DNA from: Anthonomus grandis grandis
Taxonomy: Eukaryota > Arthropoda > Insecta > Coleoptera > Curculionidae
Assembly (NCBI RefSeq): GCF_022605725.1
Contig: NC_065549.1
Location: 40,749,690 to 40,813,689, forward strand
DNA: 64,000 nt
Reading direction: 5' to 3'
Positions 12,251 through 25,049 of this stretch are shown in pieces. Numbering within the stretch: the first letter of the stretch is position 1; every line of letters starts with the position of its first letter. The notes below the pieces were generated by a model, which worked only from the letters and a program-made list of their open reading frames with translations, did not search any database and had not been told where the DNA came from. The position numbers and the translations under genes are program-made.

Positions 12251-12254
12251 CTAA

Positions 12255-12930
12255 TAATAAGATATTAAGAAAGACATTGACCGGCTAAAAAAAAACATTG
12301 GAGGCATCAAAACTAGAAAAGTGCAAGAAAGAGTAGAGGAAATAATGCGTTAGACCCAATAACATACACAGCAGGACCAAGAAAACTAAACTCCGGAACA
12401 ATGTATAGACCCTGAGACAGAAGTTATCTATTTTTACAACTCGTTTAAATCATATTATATGTAATAAGAGGAAAGTAGATAATTTACTTTTTGAATGTTC
12501 AAAGAAGCAATTTTATCGAAAGCTCAACGACACTGCTCCAACAAACACTGCCTTTACCATTTACCCTATTAAAGAACACATCGAGGGGCTCTCGGACACT
12601 CAAATAACAACAACTAGTGAATGCAACCTTGACACTGAGTTACTAGATGAAGAACGAGCAAAGTGTCAAACATATAATCAAATGATATTTTACCATATTC
12701 AGTTGACGAAGTAACGAACGTCATAAAAAAGTTACATAATTGGAAAGCTTCAGGCCCAGATCATGTCCAAAACTACTGGATTAAGAAATTGTGGTCAACA
12801 CACCAACAACTGACCTACCGTCTAAATGACGTTCTTAGGAATTCCCAGAATATGCCCATTTTTTTTAACTATCTACTAGTAAGTATTTCAATCATCCATC
12901 GACTTATTGGTATAATAAACGGATGGCAAT
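12255..12930 (+). pseudogene. R4/Dong-like retrotransposon fragment (pre-RT and early RT)
   Basis: The blocks found in frame order are KKDIDRLKKNIGGIKTRK (12270-12325), KKQFYRKLNDTAPTN (about 12504-12550), VDEVTNVIKKLHNWKASGPD (about 12700-12760) and NYWIKKLWSTHQQLTYRLN. They match, block for block, the element at 21.28-23.5 kb, which has KQFYRRL and FNWKAAGNDGIHNFWY. They are typical of the single-ORF, restriction-like-endonuclease LINEs of the R2/R4/Dong type. A frame switch lies near 12690 and several stops lie upstream. The catalytic RT core and the C-terminal nuclease are missing. A tiny TAA-rich run sits at the 5' edge (12251-12260). Confidence 0.7.
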
Positions 12931-13238
12931 CATTATTTTAAGCAGATTTAAGACAAAATTTAATGATATCAATCAACCTAAAATTTAAAAATCCTACTTT
13001 TCCTTAGAATCCAGGTTTCTCCAATGGATTTGTAAATGTTTAACATTAAATGTTTAACTAGAATATTAGAAAAGATATTTGGAAACTAAATTGGTACAAC
13101 ATTTCATAAAAAAAGGAACTAAGTATTAACAAAAAATGTTTTATCTAGTTTCATAGATTATTGTGAAATTCCTTAAAACAAGGGTATAAACACAGTCTTG
13201 GCAGTTCCGGACAACTCTTACAATAAAAACTTGTGTCC
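12931..13238. other. Short gap without recognised features
   Basis: AT-rich DNA between the R4/Dong-like fragment and the piggyBac remnant. No motif was found. Confidence 0.5.
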
Positions 13239-14985
13239 CTACGAATTCCACGTTTTGAACACCATCGGCATTTTTTTCAGTCTTCTATCTCCTGGGCCCT
13301 TTTCTAGTTTAGATGGACCGTGTTGAAACCCTTGGTTTTCTTTGGAATGACCTGGCCTCTCTTTGGCTTGGATTTCTTGTACCATTGCTTCAACTATTGA
13401 TTCACGGTATTCTAGAAACGACATCTTTGGTCTAAAATCTTTGTTGTCTAACATATAGGAATTGTAAAACATAGTCTCTATAATATGAATTCCTACTTTT
13501 TTATACTATCGTATGGTTTTACGATGGCTGGGGTAGTAGGATTGCTTTTGATCTTGTAAATCTATACCCGACATATTACATACATATATATTTGTTGTAT
13601 TGCATGATTGGGGCTGGTTTAATTTTATTAGTGCCAAATCTAGACAAAACTTCTTCCAATGTATTTTCATGCTCCGTACTAATATACAGTACCTCTCGTT
13701 TGTCCTTCCATTTATCTATACACACATTTCCTCCAATGAATGGATTCGCCAGGCTTTAGTTTTGCCTTACTTACATCTTCTGGGGTTTGTTTTCTTCCCA
13801 CCCGCAAAGTACCCTGATTTTTTTTCCAACAATTGTCTCGCAAGAGTCACAGAATTGTAATAATTATCCATATATAGACTGTGCCTCTTATCCCAGTAAT
13901 TCCTCATAAGATGAAGAACGGCATTAGCGGCATGCCCTCTACCGCCCAAATCATCAAGTACACCAGTATATATTTGCATATTTAAAACAATGCCACTTGA
14001 CTCGGTCAGCAAATAAAATTTAATTCCGTACTTATGTTTTTTATTTTTTATGTACTGCCGAAACGAAAGACGACCTCGCCATAAAAGCATCGATTCATCT
14101 ATTGAAAGGTTCTTGCCCGGAGAATAAGCCGAATCCATTTTATTGTTAAAAAAGGTTAACTAATGGCCGAATTTTAAATAACCTGTTACTTTTTAAATCT
14201 GGGGAATTTTCAACAAAGTGAAAGCACCGCAAAATAATTAATAATCGGTCTCTGCTCATATATTTCCTAATAGGCAAATTGAGAAAACGACTGGTACGCC
14301 AGTAATCTCGCAATCTTGGTAACTGAAGAATTCCCATAAAAATTGTAAGTCCCAAGAATAAAGTCATTTCTTCTTTATCTACAGATTTCCATCGACTAAT
14401 TTTAGAGTTGGGTCCTGAGGGATCGTTAAGTAGCACGCATTTTGCGGAAATATTAGTTTGTCATTCTAATACTTCAAAGAACTCGTCGTCAGCCAGGAGT
14501 AAAAAAATCAACAGGTTTACCTTCAACAGGTAATGGTACTTTTAATTCTTGCTTTCCAGTAAACGTAATTTGTCTAAGATTTGTGGGATTTTCTGTCCAT
14601 ACCAATTGTTCATTTTTCACATTCCCCACATCATCCAGTAGCTCTATATCGCTTTGCGAGACAGTAGACATTGCATCTAGACGTTCGTCAGATATTCCAG
14701 ATGAATCATTCCAGATGAATCATTCCAGTTGCTGCCTGAGTCTGGAAATGGCTCCTCATCACTCGAACTTGATAAATATGCTAATGCACGCATTTCACTT
14801 TCCGTAAGCACTTTGGGATTTTTAATTCTAAGCCGTTTCAGGGCCGAAGGCCTGGCAACTCTAAAATAAAACCCATAAGAACGTGCTCTTATGAAATCAT
14901 AAGCGTTACTGCAGTGCTCGTCGATTGGCAGGTAGGTAGGTATATTACAGAAAGCATGAGGCGGCCACATGTGCGTCTTGAGCAA
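13239..14985 (-). pseudogene. piggyBac-type transposase, nearly complete but frameshifted
   Basis: Minus-strand frames can be read in order. The acidic N-terminal part (about 14830-14490) contains SEMRALAYLSSSSDEEPFPD and WTENPTNLRQITFTG. The DDE_Tnp_1_7 part starts with DKEEMTLFLGLTIFMGI (14375-14325). NLSIDESMLLWRGRLSFRQY carries the first catalytic Asp, at codon 14099-14097. HSLYMDNYYNS carries the second. A third, MSGIDLQDQ, lies near 13570. These are the three aspartates of piggyBac transposases, which excise and paste DNA at TTAA. Lesions include frame changes near 14440-14480, 14140 and 13580, and a W-to-stop change in the block reading IR-stop-YKK (13514). The C-terminal cysteine-rich finger was not found. 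Terminal repeats were not resolved. Confidence 0.85.
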
Positions 14986-14989
14986 CGAA

Positions 14990-17085
14990 CGTGTAAAAAG
15001 TGAAGAATAAGTCCATACTTGCAGTGGAGTCGTAGATTAAGGTAAAATGAAAATCCTGCAGTCTCCATCCACTTATTTATTAAACATAAAGTTTTTTTCC
15101 ATCATCAGAAGATAAAAGGTTTAAAACTGGTATCCGATATACGCCCCAGGGTTTCATTCCATGTCAAATAACCCTCCAGTTATATTAAACTTCACTTTTC
15201 TTATTTTGTATATTGCATTTCATTTTGCAAAATGCCCATCCTCCATATACTTAGACATCATTATTTCCAAAATAATTATTTTTGTCTGCCCCAACAAATA
15301 CATCATTTTATGTCAGGTTAAACATACCCCTTTTTGGACTCGTCGATGATTTATTCGTAAAGAACCCACCCGTCTAATGTCCGAGTCTCCTTAAAAATCC
15401 GCTTTAAACCCGTAATACTTCCCGGGGGAGTGTTTCCAGAAAATTACAAAAGGGTATGTCTATAGATGCACTGCATTTTTATAGGTTTCGCTTACGTAGA
15501 AATTCGGATTAACCCGGAAAACGAAAATTTTATTGAATAAATCGTAATTTAGTCTCTTTTGAGATTTTTTAGGATTTGTTCCACAACTTTAGGACATTTT
15601 TATTTCGTATATTCATATTTCGATAAGTTTTAATTATAAACAAAATAAAAGCAAATTCAAGGATAGGAAATCTGAATCCTTTTTGCTCCATATTCCTGAC
15701 ATTTCCAGGAAAAACTAAGCCTCAAGCCAGTGGATGATGAATGCACAAACATGGCTTAATATTTTAAAGCCGACTGTCTCTGACACTTTAGAAAGAGACA
15801 GATAGCATGCGATTCTTCCTGGACTTGGGTTCATGTTAAAGGATTATAAATCAACCTTAAAGTTAGGAGGAGCATCTATTAAATACAAAATATGCAATAT
15901 AAGTTTGGCAACTAAATATTCTGACAAATAAACCGGATCATTCATGCACTACGTCATGACACATCACAACTTCAGCCAGTATTTTCTTATCCCCCATCTC
16001 TAGAACCGAACTAAAAACGTATTACAAAAATGATTGCTTAATCCCTGTGATCCAAGTAATTTAGTTATAACAGCGGGTGCTAGATATGAGTACGTAATTT
16101 TAATTTTTGCCAATGGAAAGGGTCCCCCCCCATCAGTTTGGCCGACCCTTGGAGATTTGGCGATATTATGTTGACATTTATTCGCCCTGTTTCAATCAGG
16201 GGCGGCGAGTATGCAACACGCTAGATTACGTTTTTTATGAAAACAGACGTAAGTATACCTACTATAGCGTTTAAATTACTTTGAACTAATTTTTTTGAAT
16301 AACTCTTTCAAGAAAACAGGTGGAAAAAAATAGGTCAGCAACCAAGAACAATACAATATAATTTGATCTGGCATACTAAAAGATCTGTGAAGACATTCGT
16401 CCATCATTGGAACATAACCTAACAATGCCCTTTTCTTAAACTATAGTGTGTAAGTCGAGTAAGTAACGCGATTACGACTCGCGGCCGAATTACGTCTTTT
16501 ATGATCTAAACTATGGTTTTTAATATTTTAAAATGCATAACTTAATGGCATGCAATTGCCGTTTTCTTTAAGAAATAACCCTATATAATAAACTATTTAT
16601 TTTAAGGTTAAATTTTTTTTGAGGGTTTCTGGAGGTCAAGTTAAGGATTGTGTTGGTAAATGGAGGAAAGTTTTTGTTCCGTACATTTAATAATATAGTT
16701 AAAATAATACAAAAATAAACAAAAATAATTATTTTTTAAAATATGTCAATTAAATTCATAAAATTATTTGAATGCAGCCCTGTACCTTCGGAGTGTGTAC
16801 GGCTGCACAAGCCGCTGCTTATTCTCTAGTCTCCGATTCAGCACCCATTGAACCATACCATTACGGTCCAGTTTTTAAAGTTTTAAAATCTCAATGTGGC
16901 CTTTTCTACAAAGCACTACACCATCAAACCATTTCTTCTCCTAGACTCTTTCAATAGGTGGTTCTTGAGCTTTGATGTGACAATTTTAGTCAGTCAGGTC
17001 GTCATCTTAATGGAAGGGAAACTCCCTGGAATAGAAAAAGAAAAGGATAAAAGCAACACTGAAAAAAATAACATCGTCGGTATTT
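14990..17085. other. No supported gene
   Basis: AT-rich DNA with a few moderately GC-rich patches, for example 15720-15800 and 16120-16250. A frame at 16772-16957 is open but short, and no family was recognised. No repeats with clear structure were seen. Confidence 0.45.
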
Positions 17086-17259
17086 ATGACTTATAGGCAT
17101 TATTGCAGTGTCCAAGGGGGAAAGTTCTTCATTTTACCACACCTCATTGTTTGTCAACTCAATGTTTTTCATTTTGCAATATATGAGATAAAGTTGAAAA
17201 TTGGAAGGTACTATATTTGGGATAAATTGGAAGCAAATCGAGGTACATATATACAACAA

Positions 17260-17261
<2 letters not shown>

Positions 17262-17318
<57 letters not shown>
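17262..17318. repeat. (TA)n microsatellite
   Basis: An uninterrupted TA dinucleotide run of about 57 bp. Open frames through it on both strands encode alternating Ile/Tyr and are artefacts of the repeat. Confidence 0.95.
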
Positions 17319-17320
<2 letters not shown>

Positions 17321-19434
17321 CCAAAACTCAAAATGTAAAGCTCGTACAAGCAGTCAGCAATTGGCAATAATCTATTCGATAACCAGAAGTCATAGTAAAT
17401 GAGGCAGTTTTTGGATTCATTCCAATGATGTTCATTGACCGCATTCAAGATACAAAGGAGGATTTGCTTGCTTCAATTCTTGGACCAGCTGTAATCTATA
17501 AGACAGCAATATTCTTAGCCCAATGATCTCTATCCACTCTAAGCGGTATAGCGAAGTCAAACAAACTGTTGTAAAATTCAAACATTCAGTAGTCAATTAA
17601 AAAATTTTGATTTAATCCTAAAAGTATTAAAGTATTAAATCCTAATAATTATTGAAAACCTAAATTTTATATTTTTAAAGAGACAAATGGAGAAAATAAA
17701 TTGTAATTATTAAACAAAAATTAATTTAAGTAGGCAATTAATAAAATAAATTAAAGAAATCAAGATGAATTTAAAAAAGGTTATTATAAAAATAATGAAA
17801 TTAATAATAATTTCTATAAGAAAGAACATGTTTCAGATAAACTCAATTTTTGCCATTGATGAAATAAAATATTAATTCTCTTTAAAATTATATTTGTTTA
17901 CAAAAAAATAAGTACATAATGGAACACATTAACCAATTTGAAATTTAAATGGGCGTAACCCCATTTTAGCGAAAATGGAAAAAACATTAGAGCAAATTTA
18001 CCATAAGCTACTTATGTGATACACTATAACCCGCAAATCAAAATATATAATGTATTTACTTTTGTATAATTCATGTATTTACTCCCAATTGGGCGACCAC
18101 AGTTGAAGCACAAATTAGTGGCCTATTTCTTTTATAATCCCTTTACCTAATTAATGCTGCTTGATTTATGATAATTTTAATTTATGTTCAGTCTTTTGGA
18201 ATAATTTATAGGAAAAATTTTAAAAAAACTTAATGCTGATTATTGTCTTCTTTAGAGCAAAGTGTTCGAGACACTATAATAAATTGTATACGTTTGCTGG
18301 ATAAAGTCAATATAATTAAAAAAAAACCTTCCTAATAGTTCTGATATTAGACAAAACGTAAATAGAGAGAATCTTAAGTAATTTGTAATTATATATAAAA
18401 TAAATAAAAATACCATTGATCATAATAGCATATTTTCTAGTCAGCAGTCTTCAAAAGGTTAAAAAGTGTTTCCAAAAATTCCAAGTGTTTAATATAAAAA
18501 AGATGATTATGATTTAAGATTTCTGCTATTCGATTAAGTCTCCATATCTATTACATATAATTACAAGATAAAGGTTTAAGATAAATATCTAGCATAACTT
18601 ATACTACTTTCAAATAACATTATTTATAAAAACTGTGCCTAACTTAAATGGGTATGAATATAATTTAAGCCACGATACTTCAAAATCCTATAGAAAGTTT
18701 CAAAAAGGACGTTCTCGCGTTTATATTTAGTTAAATAAAAGCTTCAAAAGTCTTAAATCCGGAATGCTCCATGCGTGTCAATATATATTAATGAAATATC
18801 CTTAAACATTAACTACATTAAATAAACGTTTTTGAAAATAAATTGCTGATAAAATAAACCGATTTTATGCCTGTATAAATTTCTTCATTTATATTACGTA
18901 ATTAGTATGAGATGGGTAGAGAGCATTGCAGATTTTCTAAAAAGCTTTTGAGCTTGCAATGATAAAGCTGAAATATGTTCATATATTCTAAAATACGATT
19001 AAGAAACATTATCTCATAATTCTTACTATGCAATGCTTCTCTTTAGCCGATTACAATTTGTCTGAATATAGTGGGTTATGAATAGAAGAGTATAATTGTT
19101 GCTGACCCAAGATTTTACAGGCAAACTAAACAATTTGAGAAAGCAGTCAGACTACAAACATATCTTAAAGCTTTGTCTTTAAACAAATTATACCTGACTA
19201 ATAAATCTCATCGATGGTTTGATTCTTGTAAATATGATAGTAACTTGCAGTTAGAGCCGTTGATTAAGGATAGTACCATCGTTACACTTCCAAACTAATT
19301 ATGATATAATCTAAGAGTTCGCAAGTAGCCTTATATCTGACATAATTAAAGCATATATTGTTTATTTTATTTTTGTGAATTACCCCTGAGGACTCAATGA
19401 CTGCAAGAGTTAAGTCTAAAGCATCGTTATAAGG

Positions 19435-19455
19435 CTTTGCAAGACTCTTGCAAAG
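19435..19455. repeat. 21-bp perfect palindrome with one central base
   Basis: CTTTGCAAGA, then C, then TCTTGCAAAG: the two 10-bp arms are exact reverse complements. A second shorter pair, TGCAAGAGT near 19402 and ACTCTTGCA in the palindrome, overlaps it. Confidence 0.85.
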
Positions 19456-19637
19456 TTTTAAGCAAGCGGTTGGGATTGGGGTAAGTCTTGCGTCTTACAT
19501 TTAACATAAAAAAAAATCCAAATATTAGGACAAAGTTCAATTATATAAATTAAATATTAACATTTTCATTTTTCGAACAAATAAATTCAGATATTCGTCT
19601 TATATTCCAACAATACAGATATTATAAAAAACTCCCC

Positions 19638-19681
19638 AATATGTTGGACGACTTAAGTCAATAAGTTAAGTCCAACATATT
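19638..19681. repeat. Inverted repeat enclosing a second palindrome
   Basis: The 12-bp arms AATATGTTGGAC (19638-19649) and GTCCAACATATT (19670-19681) are perfect reverse complements. The 20-bp spacer begins with the 10-bp palindrome GACTTAAGTC. Confidence 0.85.
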
Positions 19682-20399
19682 AAATTCAGTATTTTTTGTT
19701 CTCGTTGTTATAATACCGGTCCCTTTTTTTCTCTCTCGTTTGTATCATAAGTGTGTGTCTAACGTTGGTTGTATTAAAATTAGGAAATTCGGGATTTATT
19801 TATTTTAATTCTAATTATAAACACTCGTTCAAACACTATACAAACACTTTTTTTCTGATATCATAATTATTATTATTGTATTTTAGCGCCCTGAGGACAC
19901 AAACATATCTTGCGAAACGTTGGCATATTTAAATAGGATTGGACTTTTACTTTTTTGGTAAATGACATCCCTGCTAATAATATAAAGATTTCTAAGACTA
20001 TAGAACTAACTACAAGCTTCCAGTTGCCCTAGAAGGATTAAAGTTAATTAATCCCATAATTTTGACTTAATGGAATACACTTCAAACTTAAAAAAGGGCT
20101 TTGAAATAATTGATACTTGTCAAAATAATAATATTATTATTAATTATTACAATTTGTGTTCCTCTTGCGTAGGATCAGGAGATAAAGGCCTTACAAGAAA
20201 AACTATAACGGGTATGTTGACGTTTTTCAATTGGTTTTGTTTGAGTATTTCTTATTAAATTAACATAACATATAAACAGAATCATTATTGCTTAACGCGC
20301 TAAAAGGATTTTGAGAAAGTATCGAAGCATACGCTTTTACTGGAATTTTTTTTTCTGCTTCTTTATATGTTAAATTAAGCTCATATTTTTGTAAAGTAA

Positions 20400-21045
20400 T
20401 TTTTGGCGGGTGAATTCACCACATTTTTTAATTTTATTAGTACCATAATTAAAGTTGCAGTAGAAACACATTATTTTCAACCTTATGATCTCCTTTATAC
20501 CTAAGACACCTAGTCTTACCTTTACACTGTTTTTTCGAATGACCATAGCGGAAGCAATTGTGGCATATTAGGACTTTTGGAATATAAGGGTTAACCCCAA
20601 TCCTAACATGACCAATCACTATATATTTTGGTAGACTTTGAGACCTAAACGTAACAATTACACTTTTGATGTTAACTAAGATTTTCTCTTTTGTGACTTT
20701 ACCCACAACTATTTTTTTTATTCTACTAACTGAGGAAATTTCAAAATTACAGTGATGATCAAAATTTTGGATTTTAATCCAGGTTATGATTACTTAAATT
20801 TTTACTTAACACCGGCATATTGACTATCTTTAAAATATATCCTAACCCTATTACGTCCTATACTATCAACCTCCTTAATCCGATTGTCCAGTTCTGGATG
20901 ATTTGAATAAATTAAATCACTTACCTTGATTGTACATAATTTGCCTTTAAAGTCAGGTAAAATATTTTCAACAAAGACGTGAAATGGACCTGTACCACGG
21001 TTATTGTATCTAAATCTGGTTCTGTAAATGCCTTTATTTTAATTC
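20400..21045 (-). pseudogene. Jockey-type Gag-like ORF1 fragment with zinc knuckle
   Basis: The minus strand from 21045 reads RGTGPFHVFVENI, then HPELDNRIKEVDSIGRNRVR, the RRM-like block of Jockey-superfamily ORF1. After a stop near 20800 comes KVTKEKILVNIKS, then LPKYIVIGHVRIGVNPYIP, and then the zinc knuckle CHNCFRYGHSKKQC, which fits C-x2-C-x4-H-x4-C. A second knuckle, CLRYKGDH, has lost one cysteine (Tyr in its place). Gag-like proteins of this family bind element RNA and carry it to the nucleus. No ORF2 follows downstream on the minus strand, so this is an isolated ORF1 piece. It stops close to the (TAA)n repeat that opens the R4/Dong-like element on the other strand. Confidence 0.8.
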
Positions 21046-21253
21046 GTATTATCATTAGTGCCTAATTGTATTGGAGAATTTGTACGGTGTCATTACCAAT
21101 GTTAATACAACAATAATATATTTATTTTTTGAAGTAGTAATATCACAATACGCTATGTCTTAGAAATTCCTCAATCGAAGGTACTTCTACGTTCGGAGAT
21201 AAGCGCATCCAAATAAACACCGACCAACCACAGTAATAGCCCAATCGCAACTG

Positions 21254-21279
21254 AATAATAATAATAATAATAATAATAA
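21254..21279. repeat. (AAT)n at the 5' edge of the R4/Dong-like element
   Basis: About 26 bp of AAT repeats lie immediately before the first recognisable codons of the R4/Dong-like protein. Confidence 0.9.
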
Positions 21280-23496
21280 CGTGTTTTGGTGACAAATCAG
21301 CCACTAACCACCAAAGCAGGAAAACCCCGGCAGCGTATGCAGTGGACTGACCAACTGAACACAGATTTCATGCGCTGCTACTACAAAGTCACCGAAGGAG
21401 AAACGATTTCTGTAGGAATAAGACCGTTACTACAACGTGCTTTTGCCGAAATACACCCAAATCTCGCACACTTATCTGAGCAAGGGCTAATCGATCAAAA
21501 GCGAGTAATAATCAATAATGGACGCCTATCAAGGGAGCTGTTGGAAGCACTTAAGAACAAGGCCTCCCATCCTATTGAGCCTCGAGAAGATCATAATATT
21601 CAAGCAGCAATACCAGCAGGAGCCGCGCAACCAGAACCAGATACTCCACCATCACCGGATCGAATAGTACAAACCAAGACTCCGGTGATAATACTCAGTT
21701 GGAGAAGGTAAGGAGTTATTTCATTGGGTCTTTGATAGAATTTTCAGGTATGGACCCTACAAAGCGACCATTTATTCCTAAGCAAAAATGCAGCAGGCAA
21801 CTTGCTATCGTGGTAAACTTATTAGATACGGCAATCCTTCCACAATATCTGAAAGAACATAACACCTTTAATGAGCTGCATACTGCTCTGTATGCAGCAG
21901 CTGTAACCGCTATCAGAATAAATAAATCGGAAGTCCGAAAGCACTCAGATACAAACTACACAACAGAATATGTCCGACCTTGGGAAAGGCGATTAAACAA
22001 CAAAATAACCAAACTTCTGTATCCAATAGGCTGTTTCAGAACAACGAGAAACAGTTTTATCGGAGGCTTAGAAATGTCATCAATAACGACAGCGGTAAAC
22101 CATCTAAACGACAAGTCAGGGACTTTGGGAGTCAATCTGGTCCGTACCTAGAACTCATAATGTCGAAGCACTCTGGATACAAAAAGAGACTGACAGAATG
22201 GAAGAACTAAGACCAATGGACGAGCCGATAATATCTCCTGATCTGGTGAGGCAGATAGTGGAGAATTCCTTCAACTGGAAAGCAGCTGGTAACGACGGAA
22301 TTCATAACTTTTGGTACACACCGTTTAAATGCACTCATACACATTTAGCTCGTCATTTCAACAGATTTTTGCAGGAACCAACCACAATATCAACTTACAT
22401 TGCGCAAGGACTAACATATTTTTTGCCAAAAGATGATGATACCGAAAATCCTGCCTGCCTGCCTACAATCTATAAACTGCTTACAGCATACATTGTAGAA
22501 ATAATGTATAAGCACTGCGAAGACCACGGAATTATCGCTATAGAACAAAAGGGCTATATTAAGAGGTCTCAAGGATTTAAAAAACAGTTACTTATAGACA
22601 CTGTAAGGAACAAGCAATATAGAAGCAGAGAAACTTATACACCGCCTTTATAGAATACCGTAAGGCTTTCGATATCGTTCCACACACTTGGCTGTCTAAG
22701 GTCCTTGAGATTTATAAAGTCGCTTCATCGCTTATCAATTAATTAAAACATATGATGGGTTTCTGGACCACACAGTTGAATCTTAACTGCAGAAATGAAA
22801 CTTTAGCTCTTGAGCCTATTAAAATACAACAAGGCCTTTTCCAGGGAGATTCATACATTGATACATTGCTGCGAACAATTGAAATACTTTCCCACGACAT
22901 TAAAATGAGCTTTGGTATCGATAAATGCAAAATTCAAACAGTTATCAAAGGTAAACACAACACCAACAACTTCAGTCCATACAGAGTCAGCCCATAAAGA
23001 GCACAAGAAAATTAAGTAGAACCTCCAAAAGGAATATATCAATCGTCTTAAGCAAATTTTAAAAACTAAACTGAATGGTAAAAACATGATTAAAGCGGTT
23101 AATACCTACGCTATCCCTGCCTTAACGTATTCTTTTGGACTCATTAGGTGAACAAAGACTGATATAGAGGAGATTGAGAGGAAGACCAGAACAACCCTCA
23201 TGACGTGTCGAACCCATCACCCTCAGTCAGCCATCAAAAGACTTACCCTTCCCAGATCCAAGGGTGGCATAGGACTAATTGATACTTCTTTTCTCTTCAA
23301 AAAACAAGTAGCAGATCTTCAGAAATACTTCCTCACTATGAGGGAAATTTATTCTCTTCATAGAGCAGTGGTGCTAGCGGATAACGGATACACACCCTTG
23401 AATCTCCGTGCAGGTATAGCAGAACACATTACTGTAACAAGATCAGAGCACACAGCCATCAAAGTTAACACCGCTATCAGCGAGCAAAAACAGAAA
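21280..23496 (+). pseudogene. R4/Dong-like non-LTR retrotransposon, internally deleted
   Basis: The N-terminal part has GKPRQRMQWTDQLNTDFMRC (21310-21380), a Myb-like putative DNA-binding helix set typical of this group. A conserved linker follows (KQFYRRLRNV near 22048). The early RT blocks include FNWKAAGNDGIHNFWY (22270-22320), GLTYFLPKDDD, and LPTIYKLLTAYIVE with AIEQKGY. The RT continues in other frames with FIEYRKAFDIVPHTWL near 22647 and IQQGLFQGDS near 22825. There the sequence jumps from GLFQGDS to TLLRTIEILSHDIKMSFGID. The catalytic YADD/YMDD segment is therefore deleted at about 22855. The later part includes HHPQSAIKRLTLPRSKGG (23213-23270). At least four frame breaks are present. 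The C-terminal restriction-like nuclease is not visible. Confidence 0.8.

Positions 23497-23576
<80 letters not shown>
23497..23576. repeat. (AAT)n at the 3' edge of the R4/Dong-like element
   Basis: About 80 bp, or some 26 perfect AAT units. The long Asn or Leu runs in reading frames here are artefacts of the repeat. The element to the left and the fragment to the right both abut it. Confidence 0.95.
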
Positions 23577-23580
<4 letters not shown>

Positions 23581-23765
23581 CAGAGGAACACCCGCATAGT
23601 ATATATTGACTATAAAAAGCCTTTGACTACGTGTCTCATTCGGGGCCCTGAAATTGCATCAAGTGAACAAATGCCTGATCAAATTCTTAACATTTAAAAT
23701 AGAACAGTGGTCTACAAAATTTACTTTAAGTAACAGAAAATAATACAAATAGACAGTTTAAGTAA
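23577..23765 (+). pseudogene. Second R4/Dong-like RT fragment beyond the TAA repeat
   Basis: After the AAT run the DNA reads TRIVYIDYKK, then after a frameshift FDYVSHS, ALKLHQVNKCLIKFLTF and IEQWSTKFTLS. This corresponds to the AYIDYKKAFDSVPHSW region of R4/Dong-like RT. It lies N-terminal to the part just left of the AAT run, so it cannot be a continuation of the first copy. It is a separate 5'-truncated copy or a rearranged piece joined through the repeat. Confidence 0.65.
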
Positions 23766-25045
23766 TTTTATGTTGTCTATTCCTAGAAAGTGACGTATTT
23801 AAAACATATTCAGCCAAACTTGACTTTTTAAGTTTTCCATACTTCACATAAACTACGTTTTCTTTAAATGAGACATTAATGAATCTTTTTATTTGTTCTA
23901 CGTATTTCTTATTACAATCGTTACAATTAGTTTTATATTGGCACTAGACCTTTATTAGATTCTAGACACATTAGACTTTTTATTGGAATTTTTCTTTTGG
24001 GTTTTCTACAACACTAAGCGGGATGGTGATATTGGAATTAACTTGTTAAGTTTGTAAAGAAGTCGTTTGTCCCTAAATTATTAATATCCAGTCTTTTACC
24101 ATAAAAATGTAAATTATATTAATAAATACCTTTGCATTCATTTAATGGATAAGAATTTAATTTTTCTTTACTTACAACCGCAATGTTTATTTGTCTCTAA
24201 AGGTCAAGCTAAACTATTGCTGTTTCAACCACTAAATCTCCTAAAGCAATGCCTTAGTCCAATCTCTCTTGACATTGTCCCATCTGCGCTTCTTATTCAA
24301 ACTTCGAGAAACAATATCGTCAAGCAACCGTATTTAGATTTATATGCATTTGCAAATCTATTAGAGGCTATTAGTCATATTTATCTGTTATAGCGACGGT
24401 CTCTCTTCTTCCCCCTTTCCCTTAGTCATTTTAATTCAGAGGTCCGTGGGGCATTGTAGCTGGTATATGTGGGGATTACTGATTAGATATATTTCGATTT
24501 GCATATGCGTGAAAGGAGGTAGGTTTGTTCCATATATTTTGTAGCATTATGGTTGTCAAGGTGGTAACAAAATTTTTAAATATGGTCATCTTTTAAGGGT
24601 GATTATTTATTTAGTTTCGTAAATTCTCATTTGTCATCTCTTTGATACCGGTAGATGTTTCGTTTTAACATTTCTTGGGTTTCCTTAGAGCATAGTTTAA
24701 AACTACCTTAAAATATACTTACAAAAAGACTTTCAGTAACAAAAGGGCAAAATTCAAACAAAAGTTTGTGAAACACCATAAACAACTTATGTAATAAGCA
24801 AGAACATAAGAAGAAACAAAAAAAATAATTAAAACTAAATACAGGTGAAATAATAACAGACAAAAATTTAAAACTTCTTTAACAATATTTTCAACGAAAT
24901 AGAAGGAAAGCTTGCCTCTAAAATAAACTCAATAAATATAAGTTTTGAAGAAAATTAACGCAATGAGCACTCAATATTTTTTTATGACACAACCCCACAG
25001 GAAGTAGAAAATATGACTTTTCAGTGAAAAACTAAAAAGGCTCAA
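23766..25045. other. AT-rich DNA without recognised genes
   Basis: A frame at 24145-24393 is open but has no motif. Nothing else is supported. Confidence 0.5.
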
Positions 25046-25049
25046 AATA

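Larger units (their letters stand above)
17319..20395. other. AT-rich DNA without recognised genes
   Basis: About 3 kb with no motif-bearing frame. It contains two notable palindromes, listed separately, and scattered simple repeats. The part 17640-18900 is very AT-rich. Confidence 0.5.

Noticed and set aside
16772..16957. 61-codon frame with a soluble-looking N-terminus
   Set aside because: No family recognised, no clear splice or promoter context, and length compatible with chance.
17134..17448. Ile/Tyr-repeat open frames
   Set aside because: Produced by the TA microsatellite.
19891..19924. Hammerhead-ribozyme-like core (CTGAGGA followed by GAAA after 16 nt)
   Set aside because: The core strings fit, but helix II would have only about three pairs with unpaired bases at its base, and helix I only three pairs. 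Not enough to call.
23358..23697. Poly-Asn and poly-Leu frames
   Set aside because: Produced by the (AAT)n repeat.
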